Made by a program: the position numbers and the translations under genes
Source: Mycobacterium gordonae
GTDB taxonomy: Bacteria; Actinomycetota; Actinomycetes; Mycobacteriales; Mycobacteriaceae
Length of the DNA stretch: 51,184 nt
Assembly (NCBI RefSeq): GCF_001417955.2
Contig: NZ_LKTM01000286.1
Location: 1-51,184 of the forward strand
Reading direction: 5' to 3'
Shown: positions 45,750 to 51,184 of the stretch, one piece after another
Position numbering within the stretch: the first letter of the stretch is position 1
Layout: each line of letters opens with the position of its first letter
The notes under the pieces: generated by a model
Database searches by the model: none
What the model was told of the DNA's origin: nothing
The model's input: only the letters and a program-made list of their open reading frames with translations

Positions 45750-46545
45750 CCGGCGCGGTAACCGGGTCCCGGTGGATGTGAACGTCGCCGGACCCGCTGC
45801 GGACTTGCAGGACGAGGGTCTCGTCATCGCCCTCGGGTCCGTCGGCCGGTTGCAGCCGGTTGGTGACCACACCGGACCCGGTGACGATGTCGAACCGGAC
45901 GGCGGTGCCCTCCGGAACGCCGACGGCCACTTCTCCGCTGCTGGTGTGCGCATCTACGACGCCCCGGACGCCGGATTCGATGATCACCGATCCCGAGGCG
46001 GTGCGTGACTTAACGGCACCGCACATGGCGTCGATGGACAGCGTTCCGCTGGCGCCCTTGAACTTCAGCTCGCCATCGAGCTTTTCCACACGCACCGAAC
46101 CCGAGGACGTCGCGATCGACGCATAGCCCTCGATCGCCTGGGCAGCCAGGGATCCAGATGCGTTGGTCGCCTTCAGCTTTCCGCGTACCACCTCGAGTTC
46201 CACGTCTCCGGTGGCGGTCGCGAGCCGCACATCGCTGTACTCGCCCTCGGCGTGCAGATCCGCTGATCCCAGCGTCGCATAGAGCCGCGACCGGGATGGC
46301 AGTGCGACCTCGATCTGCACGGCCCCGGCGCGGTGCCGCGCGCGTCTGGGGGTCGAGACCGTCAGCCGGCCGTCACGGAACTCGACGCGGACGTGCTCGG
46401 CAGCCCAGACGTCGGCGTCGCAGGTTTCATCGTCCGGGCGCACCTGCACGGCGGTGTCCGTGCGCTCGGTCGCACTGAGCCGGACCGATCCCGCGCCGGC
46501 CTCGACTCGGACGCTGATCGGATCCGGGGTGGTGAATAACGACAT
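45742..46545 (-). CDS. DUF4097-like beta-repeat protein
   Basis: 267 aa. It is largely short beta-strand repeats with G-S/T-A-S-G-S turns (TATGDVELE, TSSGSVRVEK, TASGSVIIESG, TSSGEVAVGV, TGSGVV), typical of DUF4097 adhesin-like proteins. No signal peptide or membrane helix. It lies 21 bases after the ribbon-helix-helix-like gene on the same strand, probably one operon. The function is unknown. Confidence 0.85.
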   Translation of the reverse strand: MSLFTTPDPISVRVEAGAGSVRLSATERTDTAVQVRPDDETCDADVWAAEHVRVEFRDGRLTVSTPRRARHRAGAVQIEVALPSRSRLYATLGSADLHAEGEYSDVRLATATGDVELEVVRGKLKATNASGSLAAQAIEGYASIATSSGSVRVEKLDGELKFKGASGTLSIDAMCGAVKSRTASGSVIIESGVRGVVDAHTSSGEVAVGVPEGTAVRFDIVTGSGVVTNRLQPADGPEGDDETLVLQVRSGSGDVHIHRDPVTAPAT

Positions 46546-46566
46546 TGCGTTCTCCTTGGTGAGTGT

Positions 46567-47064
46567 TCAGCGCGCCCAGCCGGTGAGGCGGTGCGCATTG
46601 CGAAGGGGCGGCCGGGCGGTGTTCCGTTCGCCCGCCGCCGCGGTGGCCGCGGCCCGTACCAACCAGCTGTTCAGCGAGGCACCGTCGCGGCGGGCGGCCG
46701 CTTCCACGGAGGCCCGTAACCGCTCCGGCAACCGGAGGGTGACCCGCCAGGTGGCTCCGTGGTCATCGTCGTCGTCGAAGGACGGGACCGGCGGGGCGTT
46801 TTGGGCGTCGTCGAAGCTGTCGGGTGGCGTGGTGACGACGAACTCCGGATCCCGGCCCCGCAGTCGGAGTTCGACCGAACCCGGGGCCAGTTCGCCGGTG
46901 ATCTCCTCGCCGGCCGCCGACAGGGCTTCCAGCAGCGCCAGCCGCAGCGCGGATTCCAGCGGAGCGGTCAGCCGCTCGGCCAGCTCCTGCGCCTCTGCGC
47001 CCGCCGCCGAGGCGGCCGCGTGCAGCTCGTTGCGGACAGTGTCGATGTACGGCTGCAAATCCAC
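46567..47064 (-). CDS. Ribbon-helix-helix-like regulator (HicB-antitoxin-like)
   Basis: 165 aa, start GTG 47064. Residues about 105-140 (WRVTLRLPERLRASVEAAA, then DGASLNSWLVRAAA) match the ribbon-helix-helix DNA-binding pattern of HicB/Arc-type proteins. The N-terminal half is acidic and Ala/Glu-rich, probably helical. No toxin gene is beside it, so it is better seen as a regulator of itself and the DUF4097-like gene. An inverted repeat touches its start. Confidence 0.8.
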   Translation of the reverse strand: MDLQPYIDTVRNELHAAASAAGAEAQELAERLTAPLESALRLALLEALSAAGEEITGELAPGSVELRLRGRDPEFVVTTPPDSFDDAQNAPPVPSFDDDDDHGATWRVTLRLPERLRASVEAAARRDGASLNSWLVRAAATAAAGERNTARPPLRNAHRLTGWAR

Positions 47065-47065
47065 A

Positions 47066-47094
47066 GTGTCATGATGACACTATTTTGGTGTCAT
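47066..47094. promoter_or_regulatory. GTGTCAT operator-like repeats at the start of the ribbon-helix-helix gene
   Basis: GTGTCATGATGACAC (47066-47080) is a perfect 7-bp inverted repeat around a central G. A third GTGTCAT lies at 47088-47094, 22 bases (about two helical turns) from the first. The palindrome ends 1 base from the GTG start (47064), as expected for an autoregulatory site. Confidence 0.7.
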
Positions 47095-47960
47095 GTACAA
47101 CCGTTTGTGGTGTCATGGCCCCGGCGCCTGCGGCGCCAGGTGCCTGCCAGCGCGCCGACCAGCGCGATCGCCAACACGAACACCCAGGGCCAGCCGCCGT
47201 GACTGTGCACCCAACCGGCGACCGTGCCCTGCAGGCGGCCCGCGGCGGCGATCACCGCGTCCTCCGGGTTGGCGTTCGCGCCGAACAGCCGCACCTCGTA
47301 CACGCCGTAATAGCTGACATAGGCGCCCACGAGGATCAAGAGGACACCGCTGAGCCGGTTGACGAACGGCAGGACCGCACGCATCCTGGCGACCACCGTC
47401 GAGCGGGCGGTTGCCGTCAGGATCGCCAGTGCGCCGACGACCAGCGTCAACCCCGCGATGTAGGCGCCGTAGACCCCCACTCCATTGAGCGCCGACCCGC
47501 TGCGCAGCCCGGCTCCGGTGACAGCCAGGAAAGGCCCGACCGTGCACGACAACGAGGCGATCGCGTAGCTGACGCCGTATCCGTAGAAGGAACCCAGCCG
47601 CGCGGTCGGCGCCCAGCGCGGGCCGAAAGGCGCCGGCCCGGTCAATTCCCGGCCCGACAACAACCAGGCGCCGAGCACGGTCAGCGCAACCCCGATCACC
47701 ACGGTCACATACGGCAGGTAGCGCTGCACCGTGGACGCCGCAGCGATGGTCAGCACGCCGAAGACGCCGAAGACCGTCATGAACCCGAGCGCCATTCCCA
47801 GCGTCGCGGCCAGTGCCCGGCCGACGGCCGAGAGCGGGCTTGCCGATTGGCAACCGCGTACGACCAGCAGCAGGTATGCGGGCAGCATGGCGAATCCACA
47901 CGGATTCAGCGCGGCCACCAGTCCGGCGGCGAAGGCCAAGCCGATCAGGGCGTGGTTCAC
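47091..47960 (-). CDS. CcdA-family membrane thiol-redox protein (Rv2877c-like)
   Basis: 289 aa from GTG 47960, which is 2 bases after the mpt53 stop; the longer frame to 48080 lies inside mpt53. Several membrane helices carry cysteines in ALNPCGFAMLP and SLSCTVGPF, the CcdA electron-transfer pair. It would keep the exported thioredoxin-like MPT53 reduced or active. The stop overlaps the upstream operator-like repeats. Confidence 0.9.
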   Translation of the reverse strand: MNHALIGLAFAAGLVAALNPCGFAMLPAYLLLVVRGCQSASPLSAVGRALAATLGMALGFMTVFGVFGVLTIAAASTVQRYLPYVTVVIGVALTVLGAWLLSGRELTGPAPFGPRWAPTARLGSFYGYGVSYAIASLSCTVGPFLAVTGAGLRSGSALNGVGVYGAYIAGLTLVVGALAILTATARSTVVARMRAVLPFVNRLSGVLLILVGAYVSYYGVYEVRLFGANANPEDAVIAAAGRLQGTVAGWVHSHGGWPWVFVLAIALVGALAGTWRRRRRGHDTTNGCT

Positions 47961-47962
47961 CC

Positions 47963-48463
47963 TTAAGACGTCAGGGCGGCGACCCGGCCCTGCAGGTCCT
48001 GCTGCGACATGGCCGAGGTGGTGTTGTTGACGAACGTGGAGGAGCCGTCGGGGCGGTAGAAGACCCAGGCGGGCTGCCACGGCACGTTGTAGCGCGCCCA
48101 GATCGCGCCATCCGCGTCATTGAGGTTGGTGAAGTTCAGGCCGTACTTCGACACGAAGCCCTGCATCTGGCCGACGTCCGAATGGGCCGCGATGCCGACG
48201 AACGTGACGCCCGGATTGGCTGCGGCAACCTGGCTGAGGCTGGGGGCCTCGGCATTGCAGAACGGGCAGAACGGCGTCCAGAACCACAGCACGGCCGGCT
48301 TGCCCTGCAGGGTGGCGCCGTTGAACGGGGCACCGCTGAGGGTGGTCCCGGTGAAGTTCAGGCGGTCATCCGCGGCCGTTGCGCGCGGAGCGGCCGCCAG
48401 GCCGAGCGTCAGAGCGACCGCGACAGCGGCCGTGAAGATTTTGAGCGGGGAAAGCAGTTTCAT
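47963..48463 (-). CDS. mpt53: Secreted thioredoxin-like disulfide protein MPT53
   Basis: 166 aa from ATG 48463, with AGAGG about 8 bases upstream; the longer frame to 48526 has no signal-peptide character. A signal peptide (about 1-30, ending ATAAD) is followed by a TlpA/DsbE-like thioredoxin fold with active site WTPFCPFC (C66, C69). It oxidises or isomerises disulfides of exported proteins, partnered by the CcdA-like protein downstream. Gene order matches M. tuberculosis Rv2878c-Rv2877c (from memory). Confidence 0.94.
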   Translation of the reverse strand: MKLLSPLKIFTAAVAVALTLGLAAAPRATAADDRLNFTGTTLSGAPFNGATLQGKPAVLWFWTPFCPFCNAEAPSLSQVAAANPGVTFVGIAAHSDVGQMQGFVSKYGLNFTNLNDADGAIWARYNVPWQPAWVFYRPDGSSTFVNNTTSAMSQQDLQGRVAALTS

Positions 48464-48615
48464 GGCACACCTCTGTTCGCCGGCTTTGCTATGACGACGT
48501 ATTGACGCTGGGGAAAGGTTCAACACCTCGGTTGACTATGTCGCCGAGCCTGCAGAATTGGTGGCCCCCACTCGCGTTTTCGCTGCAGATTTACGCGCAG
48601 GCCGAATGGCGCGCG

Positions 48616-49710
48616 CTACCCGCCGTCGGCGGCCAGCTGTCCGCACGCCGCTGCGATCTCGCGGCCGCGGGTATCCCGCACGGTGCACGAAACACCCTGT
48701 GCGCGAACGCGTCTGACGAACTCCCGCTCTACCGGCTTGGGGCTGGCGTCCCAGTCGCTGCCCGGGGTGGGGTTCAGCGGAATCAAGTTCACGTGCGCCA
48801 GTGCGCCCAGCGCGCGATGCAGCAGCTTGCCCAGCAGGTCGGCCCGCCACGGTTGGTCGTTGACGTCGCGGATCAGCGCATATTCGATTGACACCCGCCG
48901 GCCGGTCACGTCGGCGTAGTAGCGGGCCGCCTCCAGCACCTCGCTGACCTTCCACCGGTTGTTGACCGGCACCAGGGTGTCGCGCAACTCATCGTCGGGC
49001 GTGTGCAGCGACAGCGCCAACGTCACCCCGAGGCGCTCGTCGGCCAGCTTGCGGATCGCCGGGGCCAGGCCCACCGTCGACACCGTCACCGAGCGCGCCG
49101 AGATCCCGAAGCCGGACGGCGGCGCCTCGGTGATGCGTCGCACCGCGGCCACCACCCGCGAATAGTTGGCCAGCGGCTCCCCCATGCCCATGAACACCAC
49201 GTTGGACAACCGGTCGCCGAAGTCGTCGCGCAGGGCGACCGCCGCAGCCCGCACCTGCTCGAGGATCTCAGCCGTCGACAGGTTGCGGGTCAGCCCGCCC
49301 TGGCCGGTGGCGCAGAACGGGCACGCCATGCCGCAGCCGGCCTGCGAGGAGATGCAGACGGTATTGCGTTGCGGGTAGCGCATCAGCACCGATTCGACGG
49401 TCGCGCCATCACCCGCCCGCCACAACGTCTTTCGGGTCTGACCGGCATCGCAGGTCACCTCGCGAGCCGCGGTGAGCAGTACCGGGAAGATGTTCGCCGC
49501 AACGGCGTCGCGTACCGCCGCGGGAAGGTCGGTCATCTGCCGCGGGTCGGCGATCAGCCGCCCGTAGTACTGATGGGCGAGCTGCTTGGCACGAAAAGCG
49601 GGCAGCCCCAGTGCCGCGACGGCGTCCGCGCGGCCGGCCGCATCGAGGTCGGCCAGATGCCGCGGCGGCTTGCCGCGGCGTGGCGCCTCGAATACCAGTT
49701 GTTGAGCCAT
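48616..49710 (-). CDS. rlmN: 23S rRNA / tRNA adenine C2 methyltransferase RlmN
   Basis: 364 aa from ATG 49710; the longer frame to 50043 runs into the PE_PGRS gene and is only Ala/Pro-rich. A radical-SAM enzyme that methylates A2503 of 23S rRNA and A37 of some tRNAs. The [4Fe-4S] motif is in [12 protein letters not shown] (CxxxCxxC). The acceptor Cys lies in [10 protein letters not shown] near the C terminus. The N-terminal [14 protein letters not shown] part is typical of the family. The M. tuberculosis counterpart is Rv2879c (from memory). Confidence 0.96.
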   Translation of the reverse strand: MAQQLVFEAPRRGKPPRHLADLDAAGRADAVAALGLPAFRAKQLAHQYYGRLIADPRQMTDLPAAVRDAVAANIFPVLLTAAREVTCDAGQTRKTLWRAGDGATVESVLMRYPQRNTVCISSQAGCGMACPFCATGQGGLTRNLSTAEILEQVRAAAVALRDDFGDRLSNVVFMGMGEPLANYSRVVAAVRRITEAPPSGFGISARSVTVSTVGLAPAIRKLADERLGVTLALSLHTPDDELRDTLVPVNNRWKVSEVLEAARYYADVTGRRVSIEYALIRDVNDQPWRADLLGKLLHRALGALAHVNLIPLNPTPGSDWDASPKPVEREFVRRVRAQGVSCTVRDTRGREIAAACGQLAADGG

Positions 49711-49750
49711 AACCCGTCCAGTCTGACATGCGGCAGCGCACGCGACCGGT

Positions 49751-51164
49751 TCACGGAGCGCCGCCGTCACCACCGGCGCCGCCGCCGCCGCCCCGCCCGC
49801 CCCGGTCTGTCTCGGGCGAGACACCGGCAGCACCCGCCGACCCGGAGCCGCCCAGGTACTGCCCGGTGTATCCGGACCCGCCGGCAGCCCCGCTGCCGCC
49901 GGAACCGCCGGTGCCTCCGAAGGACCCGCGGCCACCGCCGCCGTCACCGCCGGTGCCACCCGCGCCACCACCGCCGCCGTCGCCGCCGGGGGCGTCGCGA
50001 CCTGCGCCACCGACACCGCCCTGGCCACCGGCGCCGCCGTCACCGCCGCTGGTGCTTATGGCCACGGAGCTACCGCCATTGCCCCCGCGGCCACCGACGC
50101 CACCGTCCCCGCCGGGACCGTCGTTGCCGACGCCACCGATACCGCCCTGGCCGCCGCCTCCGCCGGCGCCGCCGTTGTTGAAATTGCCGCTCGCGTTGGC
50201 GCCCGCGCCACCGTTACCACCGGCGCCACCGTTGCCGCCGGGACCACCATTGCCGGTACCGCCGGTGCCGCCGCGACCGCCGTCCCCACCGTTGCTGGGA
50301 TCGCCGGTCGCGCCGTTCCCGGCCCCTCCCGTTCCGCCGGCGCCTCCGTCGCCGCCCGCACCGGACGTCCCGTTACCGCCGCGACCCCCCGCGCCCCCGG
50401 TGGCGCTCGTTTCAAAACGGCTGGCAGCCGAGACTCCTCCGGTGCCGCCATTACCGCCGTCGCCGCCGTTGGCACCAGTCCCACCGATGCCGCCATTGCC
50501 GCCCAGGCCCGCTTGCGGACCGTTGATCACGGCGCTGCCGCCGTTGCCGCCCCGGCCGCCGTTACCGCCGTCCCCGTCGCTGCCGGTCGCGCCGTCCCGG
50601 CCCGTGGAGGAGCCGGCACCGCCTCGTCCGCCATCGCCACCCAGACCACCGTCACCGCCACGGCCGCCGTTCCCGCCAGCCGCGCCACCCTCAGGGGAGA
50701 AGCGGGATGTGTAGTCAGCGCCATTCCCACCACGACCGCCGTCACCGCCATCACCACCTCGGCCGCCGTTCCCGCCGTCACCACCGGCGCCGGCACGCCC
50801 GTCGCTGAATGACCCGCCCGCCTGCGTTCTGCCGCCGAGGCCGCCGTCTCCGCCGTTACCGCCGTCTCCGCCGGCGCTGCCTTGGAGTCCGGCTCCCCCG
50901 TTGCCGCCGTCGCCGCCATTGCCGGTTCCGGCAGAACCCTGCCGCCCGGCGCCGCCGGCTTGCCCGGCCTGCCCCTGGCCCCCGGCACCACCGGCGCCAC
51001 CGTCGCCACCATTGCCGGCAAGGGTCCCGCCTAGGCCGCCGGCTCCGCCGGCACCCCCGGTTCCGCCGGAGGCACCCGGCGCGATGGCGTTGCCGCCATT
51101 GCCGCCAGCCCCTCCGGCACCGCCGTTGCCATAGCGCCCGCCGTCACCTCCGGCACCGCCGGCC
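49751..51164 (-). CDS. PE_PGRS family protein, 3' part (5' end off contig)
   Basis: The minus-strand frame from the contig end to the TGA at 49751-49753 is an unbroken run of Gly-Gly-Asn / Gly-Gly-Ala repeats, ending [10 protein letters not shown]. The PE domain would lie beyond the contig. About 470 residues are visible. The only in-frame stop upstream is in the last 20 bases, which are adapter, not genome. PE_PGRS proteins are surface-associated; the role of this one is unknown. Confidence 0.9.
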
Positions 51165-51184
51165 CTGTTCTCTTATACACATCT
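51165..51184 (+). other. Transposase adapter sequence (assembly artefact)
   Basis: The last 20 bases, CTGTTCTCTTATACACATCT, match the 19-base Tn5 mosaic end used in Nextera libraries (CTGTCTCTTATACACATCT) with one extra T. It sits exactly at the contig end, so it is untrimmed adapter and not part of the genome. Confidence 0.95.

Noticed and set aside
46567..47064. Annotating a HicAB toxin-antitoxin pair
   Set aside because: No HicA-like toxin lies beside it; the neighbouring gene is a DUF4097-like beta-repeat protein.
49751..51164. Plus-strand proline-rich frames over the PE_PGRS region
   Set aside because: Reverse complement of Gly-Gly codons; the minus strand gives a continuous PGRS.
51165..51184. 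Transposon end at the right edge
   Set aside because: The sequence is the synthetic Tn5 mosaic end used in library preparation and lies exactly at the contig end, so it is not a genomic insertion.

Overview
This window is from a slow-growing, non-tuberculosis Mycobacterium. The evidence is high G+C, GTG starts, two PPE-MPTR genes, a PE_PGRS gene, a PPE-SVP gene, and a right half that follows the M. tuberculosis H37Rv order from about Rv2857c to Rv2879c (compared from memory, not searched). It is a draft contig: the left end lies inside a PPE-MPTR gene, and the right end runs through a PE_PGRS gene into a sequencing adapter.

Layout. 1-3762: 3' part of a PPE-MPTR gene. 3799-18639: a nearly complete gene set for a group 1h (Hhy, actinobacterial-type, high-affinity) [NiFe] hydrogenase: hypA, hhyS, hhyL, a NifU/four-Cys protein, three conserved genes of unknown function, a 39-aa membrane microprotein, a maturation protease, hypC, hypF, a degenerate SIS protein fused to a HypC domain, a GmhA-like SIS protein, hypE, a second hypC, hypD and a DUF6390-like gene. 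Many neighbours overlap by ATGA or GTGA, so the set is probably translationally coupled. No hypB and no nickel transporter are present. 18661-20844: an alkaline-phosphatase-superfamily protein and a PPE-SVP protein. 20849-25095 (minus): SDR, aldC, a PuuD-like amidotransferase and glnA4, which look like a gamma-glutamyl-amine pathway. 25114-33936 (minus): a small hydrolase-like protein, a giant frameshifted PPE-MPTR gene and cobQ. 34016-42086 (minus): mapB, a DUF1707-like gene, a penicillin-binding lipoprotein, a GNAT gene, ispG, rip1 and dxr. 42222-45749 (plus): mpt83, dipZ, mpt70 and a DUF2631-like gene, with SigK-like promoters before the first three. 45742-49710 (minus): a DUF4097-like gene, a ribbon-helix-helix-like gene with an apparent operator, a CcdA-like gene, mpt53 and rlmN. 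49751-51164 (minus): PE_PGRS.

How the genes work together. HhyS/HhyL would oxidise trace H2. HypA, C, D, E and F plus the protease build the Ni-Fe(CN)2CO site. The NifU/four-Cys protein and the uncharacterised block between hhyL and the protease are the natural candidates for electron transfer or assembly specific to this hydrogenase class. The two SIS-type proteins, one carrying its own HypC domain, are the least explained part of the system. No rRNA, tRNA, CRISPR array or insertion sequence was seen.
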